The notes under the pieces were generated by a model. The model did no database searches. It worked only from the letters and a program-made list of their open reading frames with translations, and was not told the origin of the DNA. From NCBI RefSeq assembly GCF_001591165.1, contig NZ_BCUG01000046.1:1-56398 (forward strand): a DNA stretch of 56,398 nt, written 5' to 3'. The stretch is from Thauera butanivorans NBRC 103042. GTDB taxonomy: Bacteria; Pseudomonadota; Gammaproteobacteria; Burkholderiales; Rhodocyclaceae. The stretch's first letter is position 1. Every line of letters begins with the position of its first letter. This document shows positions 1-8,395 of the stretch, piece after piece. Position numbers and translations under genes: made by a program.

Positions 1-249
1 TAGGGCCGAGCAGCAATCCAACAGGTACCGAACACCTGTTTAAGTACCTGCTAGCGCGTGTAGGCCAACTGCGCACCGATGCATCGGAACAGAAGCCGAG
101 GAATACCGAATTCACCGGCTACCTATGCACGATCGCGCATTGTGAGGCAGTGCTCAACAATCGCGCCCCGTCGGAAGCCCGTGGACCACGTGGCTTCGAG
201 AACCGGAGCCAGTATTTCAATGGCATATACTTGTTTCAGGAGGTCGCGC

Positions 250-975
250 ATAGCGACTGAACTGAAACACGATACTGCTACCGCCATCGACTTCCTGTGC
301 CGCTTTCACCCCGGCAGCTACTGGGTCCTCGCTACGATCATCCCGGACGACAAGATAGAAACAGCGACATTCACGCCCGACCACTGGCAGAAGGAGGCAG
401 AGTAGATCGAAGGGCACCAAGGAAAACTCAACCTGTACTTCCACGTAAACCCGGTCCGGTGCTCGCTGGACGTGAAGGCGAGAAGGACATCGCCTGCCGC
501 GCTTAGCTCCACGTGGACCATCAGCCCAAGGCCCAAAGAGCCGGAGGACCAGCGCAGCGCCAAACAGTTTTAGGCTGATGAACGCGCACGCATCCATTCG
601 CTGCCCACTACGAAACACCCGCAGACGATCCCAGAATCGTCTTTCGTCATCGACAGCGGCAGCAGCTACCAGCTCCAAGCCGGGCCGGTTGAAATGGAAG
701 CCGCCGCCCGGATCACGATCATGACCGGTGACCTCGCGCTGGGCGCGGCCATCGCCACCGTGATCGACCGCAGCCCGAAGGATCGCCGCCCGTTCGCCGT
801 TCAGCCCTTCGCGGATCGGATGGTAGGCGAGGTCTGGAAGCGCATAACGGCCAAGCTCGAAGGAGCCCAGCTCGCCTACAAGTCCGCCGTTGCGGCTGAC
901 CGCGAGCTTGTCCGCAACAAAACTAACTGGATCACGAACCTGTCGTTGGCGCTGTTGCGTCAGGCGATTGACTAG
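250..975 (+). pseudogene. Relic of a plasmid/phage-type DNA primase (AEP-like)
   Basis: One forward frame keeps recognisable pieces of an archaeo-eukaryotic-type primase as found in plasmid and island replication genes: a block reading HPGSYWVLATIIPDDKIETATF, then NLYFHVNPVR, then SSFVIDSGSSYQ. They are interrupted by in-frame TAG codons at 403-405 and just after position 570, and by a local frame shift near 470-520, where DIA and LHVD of the expected core appear in the next frame. A good Shine-Dalgarno (AGGAGG, about 239-244) sits before codon ATA at 250-252, where a start ATG would be expected, so the start itself seems mutated. The same frame stays open to 975, but the last 90 codons are not recognised. 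The family assignment is from remembered motif patterns, not a search. Confidence 0.55.
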
Positions 976-1241
976 GCCGCGGGCAGTGAAGGCGCAAGCC
1001 ATTCACCAAGAGCGCCAAGCCCAGCGGGACGCGAACCTATCCGCTATGAGACACGGGACCGTTTCGGCCCAGCTTTAAGGTCTCATCAATCACGCCGCCT
1101 ATAAGTACCCGAAGGCGAAGTCGCACGGACGCTGACCGAATGAAGCCGCCACCGACGCCCCTGCGAGTGAGTGACGCAAGCCTCCTCGTGATTGGCTGAG
1201 CGGGTCTCACTGCCCACAGGCAACTACCATTCACATAAATA

Positions 1242-1320
1242 CGCACAAAAATCGCACATAAATTTTATGCGCTTTTTTGCGCGAACACATATTGCACATC
1301 GATAATTTTGCGCGTAGGAT
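1242..1320 (+). promoter_or_regulatory. Promoter with iterated operator-like repeats for the DUF5343 gene
   Basis: An AT-rich island in GC-rich DNA. TTGCAC (1292-1297) and TAGGAT (1315-1320) are separated by exactly 17 nt and fit a sigma-70 promoter, putting the start of transcription about 30 nt before the ATG at 1359. Around it lie CGCACA twice, 11 bp apart (1242, 1253), the palindrome CATAAATTTTATG (1257-1269), and TTTTGCGCG twice, 31 bp apart (1275-1283 and 1306-1314). The second TTTTGCGCG copy fills the end of the promoter spacer, so a protein bound there would block or modulate the promoter. The repeats are seen; their function is inferred. Confidence 0.5.
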
Positions 1321-1358
1321 GCAGCCAGTGATTGTTCTTGTGACCGCAAGAGGCCAAG

Positions 1359-2102
1359 ATGAACGAGAAAATGGCAAAACCCCCGTACTGCTCTTATCGC
1401 AGCTTCGAGAACTTGGTAAAGGAGTTCAAGGAGCATGAGGTGCTTCCTGCCGTTATCGACAGGAGTCTACTGAGCAGGCGTTCCGGGTCTGAACAGTCGG
1501 CCTTGATTCTTGCATTGAAATGGCTCGGTTTCATTGACGAATCAAGCGTTCCCACCCGTCTTCTGCGTGAGTACATCGCAGCAGACGAAGACTCGGCCAA
1601 GCAACTCCTCCGGCAAAGGATTGAGAATTCCTACGCCTTTGTCTCAGACGGCACAATCGATCTCAGCAGCGCGACAGCACAGCAGATGACCGACCGCTTT
1701 CGCAAGTATGAAATTTCGGGCTCAACACTGTCTAAATCCGTCGCATTTTTTCTCTCTGCGGCAAAGGAGACAGGAATCAAGATCAGTCCGCACGTCAAGG
1801 CACCACCTAGCAGAACCAATGGAGGGGGAAAGCGGAAGCCGAAGTCATCCCCCAGTGGGACAAGCATCTCCACCGAACAGAGCGAGAAAAATCAGGAGCA
1901 CCACCACCACCAGAAAGCGGGGACGATCACCATCCCAATTCCTATTTATGGAATGCGGGACGGAGCCATTCATCTTCCGGCGGACATGGACGAACGACAG
2001 TGGAACTCTGTCATCAAGATGACGGAGTTCATTTTGAAGAACTATCGAGACACCATGGCTGCCCCTGAAAACAGCACCGACGATGACGAGGAACCACTAT
2101 GA
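1359..2102 (+). CDS. DUF5343 domain protein
   Basis: A 247-residue soluble protein. Residues 6-150 (from AKPPYCSYRSFENLVKEF onward) look like the DUF5343 family, which is scattered in genomic islands and has no assigned biochemical role. A low-complexity linker follows (about 150-185, Lys/Pro/Ser rich, with a HHHH run), then a short conserved-looking C-terminal block beginning ITIPIPIYG that describes a small beta/helix module. ATG 1359 has AGAGG upstream. The gene is monocistronic, between its own promoter (1292-1320) and a hairpin terminator (2160-2206). It is the only clearly intact larger gene in an otherwise decayed island, which suggests it is maintained. Defence-associated or regulatory roles are possible but not shown. 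Confidence 0.75.
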   Translation: MNEKMAKPPYCSYRSFENLVKEFKEHEVLPAVIDRSLLSRRSGSEQSALILALKWLGFIDESSVPTRLLREYIAADEDSAKQLLRQRIENSYAFVSDGTIDLSSATAQQMTDRFRKYEISGSTLSKSVAFFLSAAKETGIKISPHVKAPPSRTNGGGKRKPKSSPSGTSISTEQSEKNQEHHHHQKAGTITIPIPIYGMRDGAIHLPADMDERQWNSVIKMTEFILKNYRDTMAAPENSTDDDEEPL

Positions 2103-2159
2103 GAAGAGCTGCAGCCGTCTTGCCCCAGCCTACCGAGCAGGGCGGCATCTAAAAAGGAA

Positions 2160-2206
2160 CGCCCCGACTCAAGTAACCAACTGGCAGAAGGGCTTGAATC
2201 GGGGCG
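2160..2206 (+). terminator. Hairpin terminator after the DUF5343 gene
   Basis: Fourteen-base arms (2160-2173 and 2193-2206, one C/T difference giving a G-U type pair) around a 19-nt loop, 58 nt after the stop codon. There is no T-tract, so it may act as an mRNA 3' stabiliser or factor-assisted terminator. Confidence 0.5.
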
Positions 2207-2244
2207 GTGGTAGGTACTGCATACGCAGGAAGGCGCTTGTAAAT

Positions 2245-2358
2245 GTGTTCTCGACCACCTCTGGACAAGGATATAAGGCCGAAATACAGGTACTTACGCC
2301 GATCTCGCGCTACGGCAAGGTGGTCGAGGGCGTCCCTCTACCGTTTACCGATGCTTGA
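2245..2358 (+). CDS. Possible short island protein (37 aa), start uncertain
   Basis: The frame ending at 2358 reads naturally over its last 35 codons (VFSTTSGQGYKAEIQVL, then PISRYGKVVEGVPLPFTDA) and resembles the ends of small phage or plasmid proteins, but I cannot name a family. The only conventional start close to the natural-looking part is GTG 2245, with GGAAGG about 13 nt upstream, so the true N-terminus may have been lost. It sits between the DUF5343 terminator and the 33-aa ORF. Could be a gene remnant. Confidence 0.3.
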   Translation: MFSTTSGQGYKAEIQVLTPISRYGKVVEGVPLPFTDA

Positions 2359-2430
2359 CAGCGTTTTAAGTATAGCGCTTGGAACGGTAATTTCCTATCG
2401 CCCTCACAAACCAACTGATGAGGTGACATT

Positions 2431-2532
2431 ATGTCCTCCATTAAGTCTGTGTTTGTGAACGCATATATTCGCTTCCGCCTTGGCCGGTTGGAATATGTGT
2501 GCGAGCACTGGCGGAGCACCCCCTCCGTCTGA
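2431..2532 (+). CDS. Small basic/aromatic protein, 33 aa
   Basis: A very short ORF starting MSSIKSVFVNAYIRFRLGRL and ending in a cysteine/tryptophan-containing tail (YVCEHWRSTPSV). It has a proper ribosome-binding site (GAGGTGA, 6 nt before ATG) and is followed 11 nt later by a perfect 9-bp hairpin terminator, the full set of signals of an expressed small gene. No family recognised; the predicted peptide is an amphipathic, positively charged helix. TTGACA at 2355-2360 could be its -35, but no well-spaced -10 is evident. Confidence 0.45.
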   Translation: MSSIKSVFVNAYIRFRLGRLEYVCEHWRSTPSV

Positions 2533-2543
2533 CACAACCAGGG

Positions 2544-2570
2544 AACAGCGGCTTCCGGGCCGCTGTTTCT
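2544..2570 (+). terminator. Rho-independent-type terminator
   Basis: AACAGCGGC (2544-2552), six-base loop, GCCGCTGTT (2559-2567), then TCT. Perfect 9-bp stem directly after the 33-aa ORF; short T-tract. Confidence 0.6.
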
Positions 2571-2605
2571 GTCCGCATGCGTTCGGTTAAGACATACCTC
2601 CGGAA

Positions 2606-3003
2606 CCAATTCACCCCCCATGCTTCGCAAAACGGACCTCGCTCATAATCGCCGAGCTGCAACCAGTAAGAAGCACGCCCATCCTCCTCACCGCAGTGGG
2701 CGCGCTCCCGGACCTCCGAGGGCAGGAGGATGAAGGCTGAAGACGTAGGCGTGGAGACCTTGTTCCCGATCACCCAGAAATCGCCCATGATCTTGTCCAG
2801 CTAGCTCCCGAGGGAGATCGGGTTACGCTTGCTCAAGGCCTTGATCTGCACCCCGACGATACGGGAGGCGTCCCGGCTGTAGGCGATGATGCCCCCCCGT
2901 GGGCGTCGCGCGCGGCCGACATGACGTTCCACCCGAGAAGGGAAAGCCGATAGCAGCAGTACGTTGCCGATAGGCTGTGGGTCCAGTGGCGCGGCTCCGT
3001 TAT
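2606..3003 (-). pseudogene. Broken gene resembling a PD-(D/E)XK-type nuclease domain
   Basis: Reading leftwards, RLSLLGWNVMSAARDAHGG is in one frame and IIAYSRDASRIVGVQIKAL plus SKRNPISLG in the next; the switch falls at a run of seven C (about 2892-2898), a typical slippage site. Further on an in-frame TAG (2801-2803) splits LGS and LDKIMGDFWVIGNKV, after which natural-looking sequence continues to about EAWGVNW (2606). The V-x-V-Q-x-K core followed by a hydrophobic strand recalls PD-(D/E)XK nuclease-fold proteins; that assignment is tentative. At least two independent inactivating lesions mean it is not expressed as one protein. Confidence 0.5.
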
Positions 3004-3088
3004 TGCTGTTGTTGGGTATGACCTCAGATCCGCTCGATGCTCGTGACCTTGACGAAGTCGCTGACCGTGTGGACGCGATGCCCAACTG

Positions 3089-3275
3089 TCAGCACTCCGA
3101 TTCGCAGCGGAGTCGCGCGGCGATACTCCGGGGGAAGTCGCAGGTGCGCTCCCAACCCGGGGCGGGCGTGTCCCGCGGCGGGTAGTTCTTAATCTCGATC
3201 ACGTCATCATCTTTGTAGTCAATGACGGAGCCGTCCTCGAAGCGAAGGTCACGCGCAACACAGTTTCCTCCCCAA
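3089..3275 (-). pseudogene. Unidentified degraded coding remnant
   Basis: A reverse frame shows a natural-looking acidic stretch (DLRFEDGSVIDYKDDDVIEI, then KNYPPRD) ending at TGA 3089-3091. Its probable N-terminal part (VQLRLGEETVLR) is in a neighbouring frame around 3255-3285, so a frameshift separates them. No start codon or ribosome site belongs to it. Family unknown. Confidence 0.3.
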
Positions 3276-3424
3276 GGCGAAGCTGCACCAGAAGCGAAAA
3301 AGCCACCTGATCAGTGGCCTTATGCTATCAGTCGGAGCACAGTTCCCAGCACTTCGACCGTAGTTAGGTAGTTCGTTGAGTAGGATATGAAATCCTGCCG
3401 AAACCCCACCACCTAACAGGTATA

Positions 3425-3514
3425 TGGCGGAGGCGGTGAGATTCGAACTCACGAGGGGCGTAAACCCCTGACGGTTTTCAAGACCGTTGCATTCAACCGC
3501 TCTGCCACGCCTCC
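3425..3514 (-). tRNA. tRNA-Ser(UGA)
   Basis: The reverse strand folds as a class II tRNA of 90 nt including an encoded CCA (3425-3427). The acceptor stem GGAGGCG/CGCCTCC has discriminator G, the anticodon loop reads CTTGAAA (anticodon TGA), there is a long variable arm, and the T-loop is TTCGAATC. Its 3' end faces the decayed accessory region 1-3424, the usual arrangement for island integration at a tRNA 3' end; no second attachment-site copy is visible in the window. Confidence 0.95.
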
Positions 3515-3557
3515 GCAAGAGGGCGCGATTATAGCACCGGGCAGACGGCACGCCGAC

Positions 3558-4901
3558 TCAAGTCGATGAGACCATCGCGGGTGCCGGCCGATACCCTTTA
3601 TGCATACCTAATTCAACCACCTCACCCCCCGCTGCTGCATCGTCGCAGCGCACCGGCAAGCGCAGCAGCCCGCGCAGTGCGGCATTGCCGTTCCACTGCG
3701 GTTCGGCATCGATCATGCGCAAACCGGGCCAGCGCCGCATCAGTGCGCGCAGCGTGATGTCGGCTTCGAGCATCGACAGGCCGGCGCCGATGCAGACGTG
3801 GGGGCCGCTGCCGAAGGCGAGATGGCTGCCTTCGCCGCGTGTGATGTCGAAGCGCTCGGGCTCGGTATAGCGAGCGGGGTCGCGGTTGGCCGAGCCGATC
3901 AGGGCGATGACCAATTCGCCGCGGCGCAGGGTGTGGCCGTGCAGTTCGATCTCGCGGCTGACGCGGCGGCCGGTGTATTGCACCGGGCTGTCGTAGCGCA
4001 GCACTTCGCGCACGGCGGCGCCGATGCCGTCCGGCTGCGCGCGCAGCGCGGCCCATTGGCCGGGGTGCGACAGCAGCGTGAACAGGCCGTTGCCGAGCAG
4101 GTTGCGAGTCGTTTCGTGGCCGGCGAAAAGCAGCATCGCGCATTGCGCGAGCAGTTCGCCGTCGGTGCGCACAAGGCCGTGTTCCTCGGCCTGCACCAGC
4201 CGGCTGAGCAGATCGGTGCCGGGCGCGCGGCGGCGCGTCTCGATCAGGGCATCGAAGTAGCGCACCAGCTGCATCAGGCTGCGCTGGGCGCGCTGCAGTT
4301 GCTCCGCCTCGGGCCGGACGGCGCCGATGAAGACGGCGAGTTCTTCCGACCAGGCGATGAATTGCGCTTCGTCGGCGCGGTCGATGCCGAGCAGCAGGCC
4401 GATGACGCGCGAAGGCAGCGGCCGGGCGACCGTTTCGATGAAGTCGAAGCCCTGCCCGCCGTCCAGCCCGTCGAGGATCTCGCCGGCCAGGCGCTCGATC
4501 TCGGGCGCGAGGGCGCGGATCGTCGCCGGATGGAAGCCGCCCAGCATCGCCCTGCGCAGCCGGGTGTGGTCGGGCGCATCGAGGAACACCATCGCCCGCG
4601 AGAACAGGCGCTGGAAGCGGTCCAGGCCACCCTGCGCGCGCGCCATCGCGTAGGCCCCGCCGTGCCCTGCGTCCAGCCCTTCCGCGCGCTTCACCCAGCC
4701 GCCGGTGCGCTGCGACGAGAAGCGCGGGTCGCGCAGCACGCGCTCGACGTCCTCGTGCCGCGTCAGCAGCCACGCGCCCTGGAAGAAATCCTCGCACCAG
4801 TGCAGCGGCCCGGCTTCGCGCAGGGCGCGGTAGGCCGGATAGGGGTCGCGCAGGAAACCGGCATCGAAGGCCGGCAGGCCGGCGCTGGCCGCCCGGGTCA
4901 C
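3558..4901 (-). CDS. Cytochrome P450, last gene after the biotin operon
   Basis: A soluble bacterial P450 of about 447 aa. Seen: I-helix AGHETTR, the ExxR motif (EVLR in VREVLRYDSP), and the haem loop FGSGPHVCIGAG with the axial cysteine. The chosen start is GTG 4901 (MTRAASAGLPAF), with GGGAG about 10 nt upstream; GTG 4946 is also open but lies inside a perfect hairpin (4932-4955). It follows bioB in the same direction. In Bacillus the P450 BioI makes a pimeloyl precursor by cleaving acyl-ACP, so a biotin link is conceivable, but bioC and bioH are already present here. The hairpin between bioB and this gene could separate it from the operon. Substrate unknown. Confidence 0.85.
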   Translation of the reverse strand: MTRAASAGLPAFDAGFLRDPYPAYRALREAGPLHWCEDFFQGAWLLTRHEDVERVLRDPRFSSQRTGGWVKRAEGLDAGHGGAYAMARAQGGLDRFQRLFSRAMVFLDAPDHTRLRRAMLGGFHPATIRALAPEIERLAGEILDGLDGGQGFDFIETVARPLPSRVIGLLLGIDRADEAQFIAWSEELAVFIGAVRPEAEQLQRAQRSLMQLVRYFDALIETRRRAPGTDLLSRLVQAEEHGLVRTDGELLAQCAMLLFAGHETTRNLLGNGLFTLLSHPGQWAALRAQPDGIGAAVREVLRYDSPVQYTGRRVSREIELHGHTLRRGELVIALIGSANRDPARYTEPERFDITRGEGSHLAFGSGPHVCIGAGLSMLEADITLRALMRRWPGLRMIDAEPQWNGNAALRGLLRLPVRCDDAAAGGEVVELGMHKGYRPAPAMVSST

Positions 4902-4931
4902 TGCGCGCCGCTCCCGTCGCTGCGCGACGTA

Positions 4932-4955
4932 GGGCCGGCTTTGCACAGCCGGCCC
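4932..4955 (-). terminator. Perfect hairpin between bioB and the P450 gene
   Basis: GGGCCGGCT and AGCCGGCCC (9 bp, perfect) around a six-base loop. No T-tract. It could end or attenuate the bio transcript before the P450. Confidence 0.4.
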
Positions 4956-5049
4956 GCTCCGCAGGCGCGCAGCATTGCCGCGCGAAACCCCTGCTTCGCC
5001 CTCCCCGCGGGAGGCTGAGCACCCGCTTCGGACGGCCGGGCGGAGGCGC

Positions 5050-6066
5050 TCATGCGGCGTCCTGTCCCTCGATGCGCATGTCGAGCCGTTCGAGCAGGCT
5101 ACGATCGCGGCCGGGGCCGGGGTTGGGGGTGGTCAGCAGGTGGTCGCCATAGAAGATGGAATTGGCGCCCGCCATCAGGCACAGCGCCTGCAGGGCTTCG
5201 TCCATTTCCTGGCGCCCGGCCGACAGGCGGACGTAGCTGGTCGGCATGGTGATGCGGGCCACCGCGATGGTGCGCACGAATTCGAAGGGGTCGATCGGGT
5301 CGACGTCGGCCAGCGGCGTGCCGGGGATGGGCACGAGGTTGTTGATCGGCACCGATTCGGGCGGCGGTTCGAGGTTGGCGAGCTGGGCGATCAGGCCGGC
5401 GCGGTGGGCGCGCGTCTCGCCCATGCCGACGATGCCGCCGCTGCAGACGTTGATGCCGGCCGCGCGCACGTTGCCGAGGGTGTCGAGGCGGTCCTGGTAG
5501 GTACGGGTGCCGATGACCTTGCCGTAGTACTCCGGCGCGGTGTCGAGGTTGTGGTTGTAGTAGTCGAGGCCGGCGTCCTTCAGCGATCTGGCCTGGCCTT
5601 CGTCCAGCATGCCGAGCGTCATGCAGGTCTCCAGCCCCAGCGCCTTCACTTCGCGCACCATCGTCGTCACCCGCTCCATGTCGCGCGGCTTGGGCGAGCG
5701 CCAGGCCGCCCCCATGCAGAAGCGGCTGGCGCCCTGGGCCTTGGCGGCACGGGCGGCTTCCAGCACCTCGTCGACCGGCATCAGCTTCTCGGCTTTCAGG
5801 CCGGTGTCGAAATGGGCGGACTGCGAGCAGTAGCCGCAGTCCTCGGCGCAGCCGCCGGTCTTGATCGACAGCAGCGTCGAAAGCTGGATCTCGCTCGGAT
5901 CGAAATGCTGGCGATGGACCTGCTGGGCGCGGAACACCAGTTCCATGAAAGGCAGCGCGAACAGGGCTTCGATCTCTTCGACGCGCCAGGCGCCGGTGGC
6001 CGCCGGGGCGGGCTGGGGCGCGGTACGGCGCAGGGTGTCGGGCGACACGGTGGCGACAGTGGTCAT
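5050..6066 (-). CDS. bioB: Biotin synthase
   Basis: A radical-SAM enzyme that inserts sulfur into dethiobiotin to form biotin, the last pathway step. The protein is 338 aa. Seen: the radical-SAM cluster motif [12 protein letters not shown] preceded by [21 protein letters not shown], and [13 protein letters not shown] 6066 is preceded by AAAGGAG and its first bases overlap the bioD stop (ATGA), so translation is probably coupled. The C-terminal tail ends [12 protein letters not shown]. Upstream in-frame sequence to 6273 is the bioD gene read in another frame and is not part of BioB. Confidence 0.97.
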   Translation of the reverse strand: MTTVATVSPDTLRRTAPQPAPAATGAWRVEEIEALFALPFMELVFRAQQVHRQHFDPSEIQLSTLLSIKTGGCAEDCGYCSQSAHFDTGLKAEKLMPVDEVLEAARAAKAQGASRFCMGAAWRSPKPRDMERVTTMVREVKALGLETCMTLGMLDEGQARSLKDAGLDYYNHNLDTAPEYYGKVIGTRTYQDRLDTLGNVRAAGINVCSGGIVGMGETRAHRAGLIAQLANLEPPPESVPINNLVPIPGTPLADVDPIDPFEFVRTIAVARITMPTSYVRLSAGRQEMDEALQALCLMAGANSIFYGDHLLTTPNPGPGRDRSLLERLDMRIEGQDAA

Positions 6067-6788
6067 GGGGTCTCCTTTAGGATGGAATCGGAATCGAACA
6101 ATCGGTGCAACGCAGGCACGTTCAGGTAGGGGGCGACGGCTTCGGGCGACGGTGCCGGCAGGCGCGGCACCAGGCCCAGGCAGGGTGCGTTGCCCAGGCC
6201 GGCGGCCAGCGCATCGAGCGTGGCGGAAGCCTGGGCCATCGCCGGGTCGATGGTGTTGGCCACCCAGCCGCACAAGCGCAGCCCGCGCGCACGGACGGCT
6301 TCGGCGGTCAGCAGCGCATGGTTGATCGCGCCCAGGCGCAGGCCGACCACCATCAGCACCGGCAGATCCAGGTCGCGCGCCAGGTCGGCGCTGTCCCAGC
6401 CTCCGGCGGCGTCGAAGGGCACGCGAAAACCGCCCACGCCTTCGACCACCACCCTGTCGCAGCGCGCCGCCGCAGCCCGGATGGACGCCAGTATACGGCC
6501 ACGGTCGATGCTGCGGCCTTCGAGCGCGGCGGCGACGTGTGGTGCGCAGGCGGTCTCGAACTGGAACGGCGCGATCTCGTCGGCGCTCAGCGCCACGTTG
6601 CTCGCGGCACGCAGCGCATGGACGTCTTCGTTGATGCGTTCGCCGTCGATCACGCCGATGCCGGCGGCGACCGGCTTCAGCCCGGCGACGCGCAGCCCGG
6701 TCTTGCCCAGCAGGCCGACGATGGCGGCGGCGATGGTGGTCTTGCCGATCTCGGTGTCGGTGCCGGTGATGAAACAGGCATGGGCCAT
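6063..6788 (-). CDS. bioD: Dethiobiotin synthetase
   Basis: ATP-dependent carboxylation of 7,8-diaminopelargonic acid to dethiobiotin. The protein is 241 aa. Seen: P-loop [10 protein letters not shown] near the N-terminus, [14 protein letters not shown], and the purine-binding end of the fold. ATG 6788 has GGAGG about 6 nt upstream and shares a base with the TAA of the preceding 32-codon ORF (TAATG); its stop overlaps bioB. Both junctions point to translational coupling in a single bio mRNA. Confidence 0.96.
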   Translation of the reverse strand: MAHACFITGTDTEIGKTTIAAAIVGLLGKTGLRVAGLKPVAAGIGVIDGERINEDVHALRAASNVALSADEIAPFQFETACAPHVAAALEGRSIDRGRILASIRAAAARCDRVVVEGVGGFRVPFDAAGGWDSADLARDLDLPVLMVVGLRLGAINHALLTAEAVRARGLRLCGWVANTIDPAMAQASATLDALAAGLGNAPCLGLVPRLPAPSPEAVAPYLNVPALHRLFDSDSILKETP

Positions 6789-6886
6789 TACGGTTCCTCC
6801 GGTAATTCGGTGAAGGCGCTGCAGGCCGGACGATGGCGCCGGGCCTGGCTCATGGCCTTGTCCATCCAGCCTTTCAGCGCGCTCAT
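6788..6886 (-). CDS. Small ORF (32 aa) wedged between bioC and bioD
   Basis: [20 protein letters not shown] followed by [12 protein letters not shown]. Its ATG overlaps the bioC stop (ATGA at 6886-6883) and its TAA overlaps the bioD ATG (TAATG), so it exactly fills the 94-nt gap with stop-start couplings at both ends. The N-terminal half would form a basic amphipathic helix. No family is recognised. It may be a real small protein or merely a coupling cistron that carries ribosomes from bioC to bioD; the bioD ribosome site lies inside it. Confidence 0.4.
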   Translation of the reverse strand: MSALKGWMDKAMSQARRHRPACSAFTELPEEP

Positions 6887-7671
6887 CGGCTCTTGCACAG
6901 CACTGCGTAGACCACCTGATAGGTGGCCGGCAAGCCCTCGGCCGTGCGCAAGCCCTCGTAGGCGGCGGCCAGGGCACGGATGCGCGCCGGGCCGGTGAGC
7001 CCGCCCGGACGGCCGGGGTTGAGGTTGTGCGCGCCCAGCTCCTTGAGCGAACGGGTCAGCGCGCGCAGGTCGGGAAAGTGCAGCGTCCGCGCCTGGCGTT
7101 CGAGCGCCAGCACCTGCAGGCCGCTGTCCGCGCACAAGGCCTCGTAGTCGCCGAAGGCGCGGAAGCGATTGACGTGGGTGAAGCCGTCCACCGCCTGCCA
7201 GCTGTCGCGCAACTCTCCCAGGGTGCCGGCGCACAGGCTGCTGAAGGCCAGCACCCCGCCCGGCCGCAGCACCCGCTGCGCCTCGCCCAGCACGGCGGCG
7301 AAGTCGCCGCACCATTGCACCGCCAGGTTGGAATAGATCAGGTCGAGACTGCCGTCGCGCAGCGGCAGGGCTTCGGCATCGCCGGCGATGAAATGCCGCG
7401 CGCCGCCCCGGAGCCGGGCATGGCGCAGCATGCCTTCGGCCAGGTCCAGGGCCATGCCGGCACCGAAGCGCTCCGCCAGCAGCCGGGTGAAGTGCCCGGT
7501 GCCGCAGCCCAGATCGAGCCAGCGGGAGAACGCCAGGGACGGCAGGCGCGCCAGCAGCTGCGCACCGACTTCACGCTGCAGCGAAGCGACGGCGTCGTAG
7601 CTGCCTGCCGCACGGGAGAAGGAAGCGGCCACCTGGCGCTTGTCCGGCACAACGAGCAAGTATTCAGGCAT
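6883..7671 (-). CDS. bioC: Malonyl-ACP O-methyltransferase
   Basis: SAM-dependent methyltransferase (262 aa) that caps the malonyl carboxyl so fatty-acid synthesis can build the pimeloyl chain. Seen: [19 protein letters not shown] at the N-terminus, typical of BioC; SAM motif [14 protein letters not shown]; and motif II around [14 protein letters not shown]. Its start overlaps the end of bioH by 8 nt. With bioH it forms the complete BioC-BioH pimeloyl route. Confidence 0.95.
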   Translation of the reverse strand: MPEYLLVVPDKRQVAASFSRAAGSYDAVASLQREVGAQLLARLPSLAFSRWLDLGCGTGHFTRLLAERFGAGMALDLAEGMLRHARLRGGARHFIAGDAEALPLRDGSLDLIYSNLAVQWCGDFAAVLGEAQRVLRPGGVLAFSSLCAGTLGELRDSWQAVDGFTHVNRFRAFGDYEALCADSGLQVLALERQARTLHFPDLRALTRSLKELGAHNLNPGRPGGLTGPARIRALAAAYEGLRTAEGLPATYQVVYAVLCKSR

Positions 7672-8395
7672 TGCCGGCCTCGCCGATGAAAGCCAGCATC
7701 GCCGCCGCCACCTCGCGGGGCCGCTCCAGCGGGAAGGCGTGGCTTGCGTCCTCGATCAGCCCGACCTCGATGTCCGGCCGCAATGCCAGCAGCTCGCCGG
7801 CCACCTCGGCCGGCACCAGGGCATCGGCACCGCCAAGCAGATGCAGTTGCGGCCCGCTGAAGTCTCGCAGTGCGCTGCGCCCGTCGCCACTGCCGAGCAC
7901 TTCCAGCCCGGCCAACCGCACCTGCGGCACGGTGCAAGGCAGCGCGGCCTGCAGTTGCCGCGCCAGGCCGCGGGCTTCGGCCGCACCCTGGGTGCAGAGC
8001 AGGCTGAAACGCCTGAGGGTGGCGTCAGGATCGGCGCGGCAGCCATCGACGAAGGCGTCGAAGGTCGCCTCGTCCATGCCGTGCGGCCAGTCGCCGCCCG
8101 CCACGAAGCGGGGATTGCTGGCCAGGGTCAGCAGGCCGCGGCAGCGCTCGCCGCGCAGCGCCGCCAGTTCGCTGGCGAGCAGGCCGCCGAGCGACCAGCC
8201 GCCCAGCCAAGCATGCGGCGGCAGGCGCTCGTCCAGCGCCAGCAGCCAGCCGCGCGCTTCGCCGCTGGCCAGTTCGGGCAGCGGCTCGATGTCCACCCGC
8301 AGCATCGGATCGAGCCCGCGCAGCGCTTCGGCCAGTCCTTCCAGCGGCAGGCTGCCCAGGCCCCAGCCCGGCAGCAGGATCAGATGCTCACGCAT
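7664..8395 (-). CDS. bioH: Pimeloyl-ACP methyl ester carboxylesterase
   Basis: Alpha/beta hydrolase (243 aa) that removes the methyl ester from pimeloyl-ACP methyl ester to stop elongation. Seen: nucleophile elbow GWSLGG, acid region [13 protein letters not shown], and catalytic histidine in [11 protein letters not shown]. The small size and missing large lid fit BioH. It overlaps bioF at its start (8388-8395) and bioC at its end. Confidence 0.92.
   Translation of the reverse strand: MREHLILLPGWGLGSLPLEGLAEALRGLDPMLRVDIEPLPELASGEARGWLLALDERLPPHAWLGGWSLGGLLASELAALRGERCRGLLTLASNPRFVAGGDWPHGMDEATFDAFVDGCRADPDATLRRFSLLCTQGAAEARGLARQLQAALPCTVPQVRLAGLEVLGSGDGRSALRDFSGPQLHLLGGADALVPAEVAGELLALRPDIEVGLIEDASHAFPLERPREVAAAMLAFIGEAGNA

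Noticed and set aside
217-1002. Reverse open frame of 261 codons in the left accessory part
   Set aside because: Antisense of the primase relic, whose forward frame carries recognisable motifs; no ribosome site.
2099-2152. 17-codon ORF overlapping the DUF5343 stop
   Set aside because: Overlap of ATGA type exists, but no ribosome site and no natural composition; ends just before a terminator.
3249-3551. Reverse open frame of 100 codons over the tRNA
   Set aside because: Runs through the tRNA-Ser(UGA) gene; not a protein gene.
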